From NCBI RefSeq assembly GCF_001889005.1, contig NZ_CP018153.1:328001-392000 (forward strand): DNA of 64,000 nucleotides, written 5' to 3'. This DNA is from Christiangramia salexigens (GTDB lineage: Bacteria > Bacteroidota > Bacteroidia > Flavobacteriales > Flavobacteriaceae). A model generated the notes under the pieces. It searched no databases and had not been told where the DNA came from. It worked only from the letters and a program-made list of their open reading frames with translations. Shown one piece after another: positions 55,129 through 64,000 of this stretch. Positions within the stretch are counted from its first letter, which is position 1. Every line of letters begins with the position of its first letter. The position numbers were made by a program, and so were the translations under genes.

Positions 55129-56316
55129 ATGAAAAAAGTAGTAATAGCATATAGCGGCGGACTGGACACCTCATATTGTGCCAAATATTTATCTAAAGAA
55201 GAAGGCTTTGAAGTTCATGCAGTAAGTGTGAATACAGGAGGGTTTTCAGATCAGGAAATTGAAAAAATAGGTTCTAATGCAAAGAAGATCGGCGCAGAAA
55301 GCTATGTTAATATCGATGCGGTCTCATCTTTTTATCAGAAGGTTGTGAAGTATCTCATTTTTGGAAATGTATTAAAGAATAACTCCTATCCATTATCTGT
55401 AAGTGCCGAGAGAATAATTCAGGCAATAGAGATCGTGAACTATGCAAAAAAGATCGGGGCGAAATATATCGCGCATGGCAGTACCGGAGCAGGAAACGAT
55501 CAGGTTAGATTTGATATGATCTTTCAGATAATTGCCCCAGAAGTCAAGATCATAACCCCGATTAGAGATAAAGAGCTAAGCAGACAGGAGGAGATTGATT
55601 ATCTGAAATCCAATGGCGTTGATATGAACTGGGAGAAGGCAAAATATTCAGTGAACAAAGGACTTTGGGGAACCAGTGTAGGAGGTGCCGAAACCTTGAC
55701 CTCGCATGAAGCACTTCCGGAAGAAGCTTATCCCTCGCAACTTATAGAAAAGGATCCCAAGAAAATTAGCCTTAACTTTAAAAAAGGCGAGTTGGTGGGG
55801 ATTAATGGCGAAATGGATTCATCCGAGAAAGTGATAGAAAAACTTGAGAATATCGCTTCAAAATTCGCCATAGGTAGAGATATTCATGTTGGTGATACGA
55901 TCATTGGAATAAAAGGAAGAGTGGGGTTTGAGGCTGCTGCCGCAATTATAATCATCAAAGCTCACCATTTGCTTGAGAAACATACGCTGAGTAAGTGGCA
56001 GTTACAGCATAAGGATTATATAGCTAACTGGTATGGGACTCATCTTCATGAGGGACAATATTTAGACCCAGTGATGAGAGATTTTGAAGCCTTCCTTCAG
56101 CAGTCTCAGGATAAGGTAAACGGCGAAGTTTATGTTAGCCTTCATGCATACAGATTCACATTGGACGGGATTAAGTCTAATTCAGACCTAATGAATAGTA
56201 GCTTCGGGAACTACGGTGAAGAAAATAAAGCCTGGACGGCTGAAGATGCTAAGGGGTTTATCAAGATCCTGTCTAATTCTGGGAAGATCTATAACCATGT
56301 AAATAAGGAACAATGA
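55129..56316 (+). CDS. argG: Argininosuccinate synthase
   Basis: ArgG condenses citrulline and aspartate using ATP. The 395 residues begin with the PP-motif VIAYSGGLDTSYCAKYL. They continue with YIAHGSTGAGNDQVRFD, YSVNKGLWGTSVGGAE and a C-terminal helix domain, all typical. It leads the main run argG-argC-proC-argD-argF'-argB-argE-argH with minimal spacing, and its stop overlaps the argC start. Confidence 0.95.
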   Translation: MKKVVIAYSGGLDTSYCAKYLSKEEGFEVHAVSVNTGGFSDQEIEKIGSNAKKIGAESYVNIDAVSSFYQKVVKYLIFGNVLKNNSYPLSVSAERIIQAIEIVNYAKKIGAKYIAHGSTGAGNDQVRFDMIFQIIAPEVKIITPIRDKELSRQEEIDYLKSNGVDMNWEKAKYSVNKGLWGTSVGGAETLTSHEALPEEAYPSQLIEKDPKKISLNFKKGELVGINGEMDSSEKVIEKLENIASKFAIGRDIHVGDTIIGIKGRVGFEAAAAIIIIKAHHLLEKHTLSKWQLQHKDYIANWYGTHLHEGQYLDPVMRDFEAFLQQSQDKVNGEVYVSLHAYRFTLDGIKSNSDLMNSSFGNYGEENKAWTAEDAKGFIKILSNSGKIYNHVNKEQ

Positions 56317-57278
56317 TTAAAGCTGGTATCATAGGCGGGGCGGGATACACCGCAGGCGAGTTGCTTAGAATATTACTAAGGCATCCCGAAGTGGAAATAG
56401 ACTTTGTATACAGTACCTCTCAACCTGGGAAGCCTGTTGCAGGGAAACATCAGGACCTGCTTGGTGAAACAGATCTTCAGTTTACCGGCCAGCTAAATAA
56501 AGATGTGGATGTAATCTTTCTTTGCCTGGGACATAATAACTCTAGAAAGTTCTTAGAGGAGAATGAAATTTCGGTAAATACAAAAATCGTAGATCTAAGT
56601 ACCGATTATAGAATGGCCTCAACAGACCACTCTTTTATATATGGATTACCCGAGTTTAATAAAGAAGCCATCAGATCTGCCAATCATCTAGCAAATCCAG
56701 GTTGCTTTGCCACCGCCATTAGTCTGGCGATCCTGCCACTTGCTTCAGCAAAATTATTGAAAGATGAAGTACACGTTAATGCGGTAACAGGAGCTACAGG
56801 TGCCGGAACTTCGCTATCTGCGACAACCCATTTTACCTGGAGAGATAATAACTTTTCTTCTTATAAGTCTTTTGAACATCAGCACCTTAATGAAATAGGG
56901 CAAAGTCTCACCAAGCTTCAACCAGATTTCAGGAAAGACGTAAACTTTATACCCAACAGAGGGAATTTCTCCAGAGGAATTCATGCCACGGCTTATACTA
57001 AATTTTCAGGCGACCTGGAGGAGGCCAGAAACATCTTTAAAAATGCCTATAAGGATGCCGCATTCACTTTTGTCGTTGAGGAAGAGCTTCATTTGAAACA
57101 AGTTGTGAATACCAATAAATGCTTGCTAAGGTTGCAGAAGTTTGGCGACAAGCTTTTAGTGACCAGCATTATAGATAATTTATTAAAAGGAGCTTCGGGA
57201 CAGGCGGTTCAGAATATGAATTTAATGTTCGGTTTGGAGGAAAAAACCGGCCTTCAGCTTAAAGCTAATTACTTCTAA
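56313..57278 (+). CDS. argC: N-acyl-gamma-glutamyl-phosphate reductase
   Basis: ArgC reduces the acylglutamyl phosphate made by ArgB with NADPH. The 321 residues have the Rossmann start AGIIGGAGYTAGELLRIL, the catalytic Cys131 in NPGCFATAI and a conserved His near NFIPNRGNFSRGIHAT. It overlaps argG by four bases and is followed by proC after 10 bases. Confidence 0.95.
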   Translation: MIKAGIIGGAGYTAGELLRILLRHPEVEIDFVYSTSQPGKPVAGKHQDLLGETDLQFTGQLNKDVDVIFLCLGHNNSRKFLEENEISVNTKIVDLSTDYRMASTDHSFIYGLPEFNKEAIRSANHLANPGCFATAISLAILPLASAKLLKDEVHVNAVTGATGAGTSLSATTHFTWRDNNFSSYKSFEHQHLNEIGQSLTKLQPDFRKDVNFIPNRGNFSRGIHATAYTKFSGDLEEARNIFKNAYKDAAFTFVVEEELHLKQVVNTNKCLLRLQKFGDKLLVTSIIDNLLKGASGQAVQNMNLMFGLEEKTGLQLKANYF

Positions 57279-57288
57279 ACTTAATATT

Positions 57289-58083
57289 ATGAAAATAGCG
57301 ATTCTTGGAGCAGGAAATCTTGGTCTTTCAATAGGGAAAGGACTAATTATGAATAATGCTTATACCAGTCTTTATCTCACCAGAAGAAATACTGAAGATA
57401 TACAGGATTATGAGGATTATTCAAAAGTTAAGGTCCTAAGCGATAATCTCGAGGCCGTAAAAAATTCAGATATTTTGATCTTCGCGGTTCAACCCACGCA
57501 GTTAGCAGGGATCCTCGAAGAAATTAAAGATGAACTTTCTGAAAAGCATGTTCTTATCTCTACCGTGACCGGATTTAAGATTCCTAGAATGGAAAAGATA
57601 TTAGAAGCAGAACATTTTATAATCCGGGCAATGCCAAATACCGCAATAGCTGTTTCTAAATCTATGACCTGCATTTGCAGCAATGAAAAGGGTAAAAAAA
57701 GGATCGCTATCGCAGAGGCTATTTTTAACCGATTAGGGACGAGTATCATTATTCCGGAAAATAAAATGCAGGCAGCTACGGTAATTTGTGCAAGTGGAGT
57801 GGCATTCTGGATGCGTTTAATACGTGCAACGACTCAGGGGGCTGTACAACTAGGATTCGATGCAAAAGATGCTCAGGAGCTTTCTATGCAAACCTGTCTG
57901 GGAGCTGCAAGTCTATTGATAGAATCCGGTAGACACCCGGAAGAGGAGATCGATAAAGTGACCACGCCAAGAGGTTGTACCATAGAAGGACTTAACGAAA
58001 TGGAACATAATGGGCTTAGCTCTTCCCTTATTAAAGGGATTCAGGCATCCTTCAAGAAGATCAATAATATATCAGAAAACTAA
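57289..58083 (+). CDS. proC: Pyrroline-5-carboxylate reductase
   Basis: ProC makes proline from pyrroline-5-carboxylate with NAD(P)H. The 264 residues show IAILGAGNLGLSIGKGL at the N terminus, IIRAMPNTAIAVSKSMT in the middle and the C-terminal signature DKVTTPRGCTIEGLNEME. A proline gene inside an arginine operon links the two glutamate-derived pathways and is common in Bacteroidota. It lies 10 bases after argC and 3 bases before argD. Confidence 0.94.
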   Translation: MKIAILGAGNLGLSIGKGLIMNNAYTSLYLTRRNTEDIQDYEDYSKVKVLSDNLEAVKNSDILIFAVQPTQLAGILEEIKDELSEKHVLISTVTGFKIPRMEKILEAEHFIIRAMPNTAIAVSKSMTCICSNEKGKKRIAIAEAIFNRLGTSIIIPENKMQAATVICASGVAFWMRLIRATTQGAVQLGFDAKDAQELSMQTCLGAASLLIESGRHPEEEIDKVTTPRGCTIEGLNEMEHNGLSSSLIKGIQASFKKINNISEN

Positions 58084-58086
58084 AAT

Positions 58087-59220
58087 ATGGAACTATTTGA
58101 TGTTTATCTACTATATGATATCACTCCGGTAAAGGGCGATGGTTGTTATGTGTTCGATAAAGATGGCAATAAGTATCTGGACCTCTATGGGGGACATGCG
58201 GTGATCTCTATTGGCCATTCTCATCCGGCCTATACCAATGCATTATGCAGGCAGGTGAGAAAGATCGGATTTTATTCAAATTCAATTAAGAACCCATTAC
58301 AGCAAGAACTAGCTGACAAGCTGGAAAAAATAGCCGGAATTCAGGATTATAGTCTGTTTCTGTGCAATAGCGGAGCCGAGGCAAACGAGAATGCTTTAAA
58401 ACTCGCATCTTTTCATACCAATAGGAAAAAGGTGATCTATTTTGATAATGCGTTTCATGGAAGAACCTCCGGAGGCGTCGCGGTTACTGATAATGAAAAT
58501 ATCAAGTCTGCATTCAATACCGGACATACAGTTCAAAAATTAGATTTTGGCAATATAGATAGCCTTGAGACTGAATTAAAAAAGGAAGATGTAGCCGCCG
58601 TTATTATTGAAGTTATTCAGGGAGTGGGAGGTTTGGATGAAGCAAGCACAGATTTTTATCAAAAGGCTGCTCAGCTCACAGAAAAATACGGCACTGTTTT
58701 TATAGCTGATGAAGTTCAGTCGGGTTACGGTAGAACTGGAGATTTCTTCGCTTACCAGCATCACGAGATAAGACCAGACATAATTACGATCGCAAAAGGA
58801 ATGGGAAATGGTTTCCCTATTGGCGGTGTTTTAATAGATTCTGAAATCAAAGCAAAATACGGAATGCTGGGAACCACATTTGGAGGTAATCATCTTGCCT
58901 GTGTTGCGGGTATTTCAGTTCTGGATGTTATAGAAAAAGAGGAGCTTAAAGAAAATGCAAAGCAGTTATATGAATATGTGAGGGAGAAAGCTTCAGGAAT
59001 TTCTAAAATCAAAAAACTAAAGGGCAGGGGCCTGATGATAGGTCTTGAATTTGATTTTGAGATCGCTAAATTAAGGAAAGATCTTTTATTCAGGCATCAG
59101 ATTTTTACAGGTGCATCCTCCAATAAAAAGCTTTTGAGAATTCTACCACCGCTTAATCTTGAGAAAAAGCATTTCGAGACCTTTTTTAAGGCATTGGAGA
59201 TTGCGCTTACTAACTATTGA
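58087..59220 (+). CDS. argD: N-acylornithine aminotransferase (class III)
   Basis: ArgD transfers the amino group from glutamate to the acyl-glutamate semialdehyde. The 377 residues contain the PLP site with Lys237 in ITIAKGMGNGFPIGG, FIADEVQSGYGRTG, and SGAEANENALKLA for phosphate binding. The length fits ArgD rather than the longer ornithine aminotransferases. A succinylornithine specificity would agree with the carbamoyltransferase that follows. Confidence 0.93.
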   Translation: MELFDVYLLYDITPVKGDGCYVFDKDGNKYLDLYGGHAVISIGHSHPAYTNALCRQVRKIGFYSNSIKNPLQQELADKLEKIAGIQDYSLFLCNSGAEANENALKLASFHTNRKKVIYFDNAFHGRTSGGVAVTDNENIKSAFNTGHTVQKLDFGNIDSLETELKKEDVAAVIIEVIQGVGGLDEASTDFYQKAAQLTEKYGTVFIADEVQSGYGRTGDFFAYQHHEIRPDIITIAKGMGNGFPIGGVLIDSEIKAKYGMLGTTFGGNHLACVAGISVLDVIEKEELKENAKQLYEYVREKASGISKIKKLKGRGLMIGLEFDFEIAKLRKDLLFRHQIFTGASSNKKLLRILPPLNLEKKHFETFFKALEIALTNY

Positions 59221-59230
59221 AAATTAAAAA

Positions 59231-60175
59231 ATGAAGAATTATATCGATTTATCAGACATATCAGATCTTGAGAAACTAATTTCAGAATCTCTGAAACTAA
59301 AAGCTGAAAACTCGGCAGCAGAGACCGGAAAGGGAAAGACTCTCGGAATGTTATTTTTCAATCCTAGCTTAAGAACGCGATTAAGTACTGAAAAAGCTGC
59401 CAGACTTTTAGGAATGGAGGTGATGGTAATGAATGCAGATAAGGATGGCTGGGCGCTGGAATTTGAAGATGGTGCAATTATGGATTCAACTAAAGCCGAG
59501 CACATCAAGGAAGCCGCAGCGGTTCTTTCGCAGTATTGTGATGTTATTGCCGTGAGGGCATTTCCCGGCCTAATTGACAAACACAAAGATGAATCTGAAC
59601 AGGTGATGAATAGCTTCAGGAAATATGCTTCTGTACCGGTTATTAATCTGGAGAGCGCAACCGGGCATCCTCTGCAGGCCTTGACCGATGCTATTACGAT
59701 TACTGAACTGAATAAAAAGAGTAAACCTAAGGTTGTCCTAACCTGGGCGCCTCATCCAAAAGCTCTTCCCCAATCTGTAGCCAATTCATTTGTGAGTATG
59801 ATGAAGAAAATGAATGTGGATCTGGTGATCGCAAACCCCGATGGATACGATCTTAATCCTGAAATTACAGGTGAAACTCCAGTAATGAATGATCAGAAAA
59901 AAGCTCTGGAAAATGCAGATTTCGTATATGTGAAAAACTGGAGCAGTTACGATCAGTATGGAAAAATTCTTTACACTAAAGAATCCTGGACATTGAATAA
60001 TGAAAAATTAAAGCAAACCAATAATGCAAAAGTGATGCATTGTTTACCGGTAAGAAGAAATGTAGTTATCGCCGATGAGGTTTTGGATGGTGAGAATTCT
60101 GTTGTCATTCAAGAGGCGGGGAACAGAACCTATGCAGCTCAGGCAGTTCTTAAAGCCTTGTTGGAAAATAAATAA
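59231..60175 (+). CDS. argF': N-acylornithine carbamoyltransferase, probably N-succinylornithine type
   Basis: The 314 residues have carbamoyl-phosphate motif NPSLRTRLS, HPLQALTD and HCLPVRRN. The sequence is closer to the N-acylornithine branch than to ordinary ArgF, with LTWAPHPKALPQSV and WALEFEDGAIMD segments. From memory, one 80s-loop residue decides specificity: Pro90 in the Bacteroides fragilis N-succinyl enzyme and Glu92 in the Xanthomonas N-acetyl enzyme. The aligned residue here is Ala89 (in MDSTKAEH), which I expect to favour N-succinylornithine. In this route the acyl group stays on until citrulline is formed. Confidence 0.9.
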   Translation: MKNYIDLSDISDLEKLISESLKLKAENSAAETGKGKTLGMLFFNPSLRTRLSTEKAARLLGMEVMVMNADKDGWALEFEDGAIMDSTKAEHIKEAAAVLSQYCDVIAVRAFPGLIDKHKDESEQVMNSFRKYASVPVINLESATGHPLQALTDAITITELNKKSKPKVVLTWAPHPKALPQSVANSFVSMMKKMNVDLVIANPDGYDLNPEITGETPVMNDQKKALENADFVYVKNWSSYDQYGKILYTKESWTLNNEKLKQTNNAKVMHCLPVRRNVVIADEVLDGENSVVIQEAGNRTYAAQAVLKALLENK

Positions 60176-60219
60176 ATACTAATCTTAACCCGGAAAACCG
60201 GGTATCAAAGAAAACGGAA

Positions 60220-61002
60220 ATGAATAACAAACAGGTGTTGAAGATCGTCAAAATAGGAGGTAAACTTATAGAGCACGAAAAAAAGCTTTCTGAATTTCTG
60301 TTGGATTTTGCTAAACTGTCGGAGCCTAAAATTCTCATACATGGGGGAGGTAATATGGCCACTGAAATAGCAGGCAGGCTCGGTTACGAAACCCATATGG
60401 TAGATGGTCGCCGAATTACAGATGCTAATTCCATACAGGTGATCACCATGGTCTATGGAGGTCTCATTAGTAAAAATATCGTTGCAAAACTGCAAGGATT
60501 AGATTGCAATGCTATTGGACTTTGTGGCGCCGACGGAAAGAGCATAGTTTCCTCAAAACGACCTGTCAAGGATATAGATTTTGGTTTTGTAGGAGATATT
60601 GAAAATATAAATCAGAAATTTATAACATCATTATTGGAACAGGGAATTATTCCGGTTTTCTCTGCGATCTCTTATTCAGATTCCGGGCACCTCTTAAATA
60701 CCAATGGAGATTCTGTTGCTGCAGAAATCGCTAAGGCGATGAGCGAAAATTATTCGGTAGAACTTTACTACTGCTTTGAGAAAAAAGGAGTTTTAACGGA
60801 TATAGAAGATGAAAAATCCCTGATCGAAGTTCTTGATTCAGTAAAGTATGATGAACTGAAAAAGCAAAAACTAATACATTCAGGAATGCTTCCAAAGCTG
60901 CATAATTGCTTTTCTGCTTTGGAACATGGAGTCGAAAATATCTCTTTGGGGGATCATGAATTATTGAAAGATGGTTCTCTAAAAACAGTAATAATTAAAT
61001 AA
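60220..61002 (+). CDS. argB: N-acylglutamate kinase
   Basis: ArgB phosphorylates acylglutamate with ATP. The 260 residues show the glycine-rich HGGGNMATEIAGRLGYETHMVDGRRITD, GLCGADGKS and a C-terminal GMLPKLHNCFSALEHGVENISLG, matching the amino acid kinase family. The common N-terminal helix of arginine-sensitive hexameric forms is absent, so feedback inhibition by arginine is doubtful and control may rest on the leader peptides. It overlaps argE by one base. Confidence 0.93.
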   Translation: MNNKQVLKIVKIGGKLIEHEKKLSEFLLDFAKLSEPKILIHGGGNMATEIAGRLGYETHMVDGRRITDANSIQVITMVYGGLISKNIVAKLQGLDCNAIGLCGADGKSIVSSKRPVKDIDFGFVGDIENINQKFITSLLEQGIIPVFSAISYSDSGHLLNTNGDSVAAEIAKAMSENYSVELYYCFEKKGVLTDIEDEKSLIEVLDSVKYDELKKQKLIHSGMLPKLHNCFSALEHGVENISLGDHELLKDGSLKTVIIK

Positions 61003-62066
61003 TGAAAATTTCAGATTTACAACAGGAAGCGATAGACCTACTAAAGAACCTGATAGAAACTCAGTCATTTTCGGGAGAGGAAGATGAAACGGCAGCTTTG
61101 CTGGAGGAGTGGTTTACTAGACATGAAATTCCTTATAACAGGCATCAAAATAATGTCTGGGCGGTGAACAAAAACTATGATAAGGATAAACCTGTTCTAC
61201 TCTTAAACTCCCATCATGATACTGTTAAACCAAATTCTGCTTATACCAGAGACCCCTTTAAGGCCAGTATAGAAGATGGTAAATTGTTTGGTCTTGGAAG
61301 TAACGATGCGGGTGGATGTCTTGTTTCACTTTTGGCGACTTTTACCTATTATTTTGAAAAAGAAAAACTGAACTATAATATTGTCTTTGCGGGTACTGCC
61401 GAAGAAGAGATCAATGGGAAAAATGGAATTGCCAGTTTGGTGCCACTGTTACCTGAAATAGATGTTGCCATTGTAGGAGAGCCAACCCTGATGGATCTTG
61501 CTATAGCAGAAAAAGGTCTCATTGTTTTTGATGCAGTGGTAAAGGGGACGGCTTCTCATGCTGCGCATCCAAATAACGATAATGCCATTTATAAAACTTC
61601 TAAGGTACTTGACTGGTTCAGAGATTTTAAATTTGAGAAAAGCTCGGATAGCCTTGGTGACGTTAAGTTAACCGTAACTCAGATCAACGCGGGTTCTCAG
61701 CATAACGTAGTTCCCTCTAAGGTAGATCTGGTACTGGATGTACGTGTAAATGATCGCTATAGCAATCAGGAGATCGAGGAGATCCTTCAGAAAAAGGCAC
61801 CGGTGGATATTTTACAGGCCAGGTCATTGAGGTTAAATTCTTCCTCCATTCCGCCGGAGCATGTGATGGTTAAGGCCGGAATAGAATTGGGAATGAAGAC
61901 TTATGGATCTCCAACGTTGTCAGACCAGGCCCTGCTTAGCTGTGATTCCCTGAAGGTTGGCCCCGGTGATTCTACAAGGTCGCATACGGCTGATGAATTC
62001 ATTTATGTGAAGGAGATCGAGGAAGGCATAGAAAAATATATTAAGCTACTTGAATTAGCACTTTAA
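61002..62066 (+). CDS. argE: M20-family deacylase of arginine biosynthesis
   Basis: The 354-residue metallopeptidase-family enzyme has ligands His72 in NSHHDTVKPN, Asp102 in GSNDAGG, Glu134/Glu135 in GTAEEEINGKNG and the GEPT motif. It removes the acyl group, presumably from N-acylcitrulline given the upstream N-acylornithine carbamoyltransferase, rather than from N-acetylornithine. It starts inside the argB stop and lies 18 bases before argH. Confidence 0.9.
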   Translation: MKISDLQQEAIDLLKNLIETQSFSGEEDETAALLEEWFTRHEIPYNRHQNNVWAVNKNYDKDKPVLLLNSHHDTVKPNSAYTRDPFKASIEDGKLFGLGSNDAGGCLVSLLATFTYYFEKEKLNYNIVFAGTAEEEINGKNGIASLVPLLPEIDVAIVGEPTLMDLAIAEKGLIVFDAVVKGTASHAAHPNNDNAIYKTSKVLDWFRDFKFEKSSDSLGDVKLTVTQINAGSQHNVVPSKVDLVLDVRVNDRYSNQEIEEILQKKAPVDILQARSLRLNSSSIPPEHVMVKAGIELGMKTYGSPTLSDQALLSCDSLKVGPGDSTRSHTADEFIYVKEIEEGIEKYIKLLELAL

Positions 62067-62084
62067 AAATTACAACTTAGAATT

Positions 62085-63356
62085 ATGAAACTCTGGGATA
62101 AAGGTATTTCGATTGACGAGAAAATAGAAAAGTTTACAGTGGGTAATGACAGAGAATTGGATATGTATCTGGCTGAATATGACCTAACCGCTTCCACTGC
62201 ACATGCAAAAATGCTTGGACAAGTTGGGATTTTAAAAGAGGAAGAAGTTACTTCTATTGAAGCCGAATTGAATAAAATGAAGGTTCAGCTTGAAGAAGGG
62301 AGCTTTATAATTGAAAAGGAATTTGAAGACGTCCACTCAAAGATAGAATATGAACTAACCAAGGCACTCGGGGAAACTGGTAAGAAGGTCCATACGGCGA
62401 GATCAAGGAATGATCAGGTTTTGGTAGCCATGCAACTATACTTCAAAAAGAATTTATCTGAGATTTCTGGTAAAACGAAAGAACTTGTTGATGTATTATT
62501 AGGCCTGGCTGAAAAGCATAAGGATAATACGCTTCCTGGATATACTCATTTACAAGTCGCTATGCCTTCTTCATTTGGTCTCTGGTTTTCGGCCTATGCA
62601 GAATTGCTTATAGACGATCTTTACCTGCTTGAGGCAGGATATAAAGTTGTAGATCAAAATCCATTAGGATCTGCTGCAGGCTATGGTTCATCATTTCCTA
62701 TAGATCGAGATTTTACTACTAAAGAACTTGGTTTTTCTACCATGAAATATAATGTAGTTGCAGCCCAAATGAGCAGAGGGAAATGCGAAAGAACCGTTAC
62801 AGCGAATATTTCTTCACTTGCGAATACGCTTTCCAGGTTCGCTATGGACGTTTGTTTGTATATGAGTCAAAATTTCGATTTTATTGGTTTCCCGGATGAA
62901 CTCACCACGGGTTCCAGCATTATGCCTCATAAGAAGAATCCAGATGTATTTGAGCTAATAAGAGGTAAGTGTAATAAGCTTCAGGCGATTGCAAATGAAA
63001 TGATCCTTATTACTAATAATTTACCAAGTGGCTATCACAGAGATTTTCAGCTAATTAAGGAGAACAGTATCTATGCTGTAGAAAACATCAAGGAGATCCT
63101 GGATATCTTTACTCATTCCATTTCATTAATAAATGTGAAGGATGTAGATCTTAATGACGAAAAATATAAATATCTATATACTGTAGATAGCATTAACGAT
63201 CTGGTTATGCAGGGAAGTTCTTTTCGAGATGCATATAAGGAAATAGGGGAGCAGGTACAGAATAATACCTATTCACCTTCAGGAGCCCTTAGACATACCC
63301 ATAAAGGCAGCAAGGACAGGTTGTCTCTGGATGAAATAAGGAAGAAAATAGAGTAG
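62085..63356 (+). CDS. argH: Argininosuccinate lyase
   Basis: ArgH splits argininosuccinate into arginine and fumarate. The 423 residues include HTARSRNDQVLVAMQLY, PGYTHLQVAMPSSFGLW and the superfamily signature GSSIMPHKKNPDVFELIRG with its catalytic serine. It is the last gene of the arginine operon. A hairpin between it and leuB probably serves both or mainly leuB. Confidence 0.96.
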   Translation: MKLWDKGISIDEKIEKFTVGNDRELDMYLAEYDLTASTAHAKMLGQVGILKEEEVTSIEAELNKMKVQLEEGSFIIEKEFEDVHSKIEYELTKALGETGKKVHTARSRNDQVLVAMQLYFKKNLSEISGKTKELVDVLLGLAEKHKDNTLPGYTHLQVAMPSSFGLWFSAYAELLIDDLYLLEAGYKVVDQNPLGSAAGYGSSFPIDRDFTTKELGFSTMKYNVVAAQMSRGKCERTVTANISSLANTLSRFAMDVCLYMSQNFDFIGFPDELTTGSSIMPHKKNPDVFELIRGKCNKLQAIANEMILITNNLPSGYHRDFQLIKENSIYAVENIKEILDIFTHSISLINVKDVDLNDEKYKYLYTVDSINDLVMQGSSFRDAYKEIGEQVQNNTYSPSGALRHTHKGSKDRLSLDEIRKKIE

Positions 63357-63394
63357 TTATAGGAGAAGGGAGATTATTTTCCTGAAATAAAAAA

Positions 63395-63425
63395 CCTCCC
63401 GAAACCCACAGATGTATTCGGGAGG
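63395..63425 (-). terminator. Intrinsic terminator of leuB
   Basis: Perfect 9-bp arms (63395-63403 and 63417-63425, CCTCCCGAA type) enclose a 13-nt loop. On the minus strand a T tract follows, read from the A-rich plus strand before 63395. The plus-strand exit has no T run. Confidence 0.85.
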
Positions 63426-63445
63426 CAAAACTTAAATAAAGAAAA

Positions 63446-64000
63446 CTATATAATCGTCATCTGGCCCAGGTTAAGGTTTTCATTATTAATAACCGGGTGT
63501 TCTGTTTCACTAATAATACTTTCAAGGAAATCTCCCACTTTAGACGTGGAATAATGATTGTCTTTATTGATATCCTTAGTGCAAACATTTAAATTGATAC
63601 TCATCTCAACTGCTTTTCTAATTACTGCAGCTTCCTCTTTTAGGTCAAAATGCTCTAATAGCATAGCTGAAGATAAAATGGAGGCAATTGGATTTGCTAT
63701 TCCAAGACCTGTAGCCTGAGGATAAGAACCATGGATAGGTTCAAAAAGCGCGTTTCTTGCTCCAATAGAAGCCGATTCAAGTAAGCCTATACTTCCTCCA
63801 ATTACACTGGCTTCATCAGATAAAATATCTCCAAACATATTTTCTGTAAGGATCACATCGAATTGTTTTGGATCCAGAACCATTTGCATGGCTGCATTAT
63901 CCACGAATAAAAAGTCCAGTATTACATCAGGGTATTGTTTTGCTAATTCGGTCACCGTTTTTCTCCAAAGCCTTGAAGTTTCGAGAACATTGGCCTTGTC
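63446..64000 (-). CDS. leuB: 3-isopropylmalate dehydrogenase, N-terminal part beyond window
   Basis: The frame is open to the right edge, so only the last 184 residues are visible and the apparent start at 63955 is internal. The text matches the C-terminal half of Leu[35 protein letters not shown] with the metal-binding aspartates, then [32 protein letters not shown]. LeuB oxidises 3-isopropylmalate in leucine synthesis. It is convergent with argH and completes the branched-chain theme of ilvDBNCA. The other leu genes are presumably further right. Confidence 0.92.
   Translation of the reverse strand, partial: DKANVLETSRLWRKTVTELAKQYPDVILDFLFVDNAAMQMVLDPKQFDVILTENMFGDILSDEASVIGGSIGLLESASIGARNALFEPIHGSYPQATGLGIANPIASILSSAMLLEHFDLKEEAAVIRKAVEMSINLNVCTKDINKDNHYSTSKVGDFLESIISETEHPVINNENLNLGQMTII

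Overview
The window is an AT-rich chromosomal segment from a marine-type member of the Bacteroidota, most likely family Flavobacteriaceae and close to Gramella/Christiangramia. The basis is the SusC/SusD/SusE polysaccharide utilisation locus, Bacteroidota-type lipoproteins, DUF885 and DUF2891 proteins, a class II (B12-dependent) ribonucleotide reductase, near absence of Shine-Dalgarno sequences, -7 boxes of the TAnnTTTG type, and an arginine cluster with the Bacteroidota N-acylornithine carbamoyltransferase. The genus is an inference. No rRNA, tRNA, CRISPR array, insertion sequence or phage gene was seen.

Layout. (1) 1-13.2 kb: a truncated CocE-type hydrolase, a DUF885 metalloprotein, and galactose catabolism (galM, a sodium/sugar symporter, galT, galK). 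A decayed LacI gene sits at the end of the galKT operon. A Nudix-type regulator with a degenerate catalytic box, a Tat-exported TIM-barrel protein and a secreted clan GH-A glycosidase follow. (2) 13.3-15.9 kb: nrdJ. (3) 16.2-35.7 kb: a maltodextrin/starch locus. The minus-strand operon is susC-susD-susE-secreted amylase. The divergent plus-strand arm holds a LacI regulator, an MFS sugar transporter, beta-phosphoglucomutase, a GH65 phosphorylase and two exported GH13 enzymes, followed by pfkA, gap and an N-acetylglucosamine-type kinase. (4) 35.9-42.3 kb: yifB, then DUF2891, an NRAMP-like protein and pxpABC (5-oxoprolinase). (5) 42.3-47.0 kb: two short uncharacterised genes between two copies of a structured ~165-nt repeat, a NarL-type two-component system, and a GNAT-nitrilase fusion. 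(6) 47.2-54.1 kb: ilvDBNCA behind an Ile/Leu-rich leader peptide and terminator. (7) 54.1-63.4 kb: arginine biosynthesis (GNAT, argG, argC, proC, argD, argF', argB, argE, argH) behind two tandem Arg-rich leader peptides. (8) The right edge cuts leuB on the minus strand.

How the parts work together. Starch or maltodextrins are bound and cut at the surface (SusD/E, lipoprotein amylases), imported by SusC, trimmed in the periplasm by GH13 enzymes, moved into the cytoplasm by the MFS carrier, phosphorolysed by GH65, isomerised by PgmB and fed to PfkA and GAPDH. A LacI-type palindrome between susC and lacI recurs in near-identical form before pfkA, suggesting glycolysis genes share the regulon.

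The most interesting unlisted elements are the short leader peptides. A 20-codon ORF before ilvD ends in clustered Ile and Leu codons and is followed by a strong terminator. A 20-codon ORF before the arginine operon ends in five CGC codons and lies inside a terminator-like hairpin. A second, TTG-initiated Arg-rich ORF follows it. Together they indicate ribosome-mediated attenuation of both operons. The second candidate for novelty is the pair of ~165-nt repeats at 42.3 and 43.7 kb, with a conserved 18-nt apical loop and a terminal intrinsic terminator.
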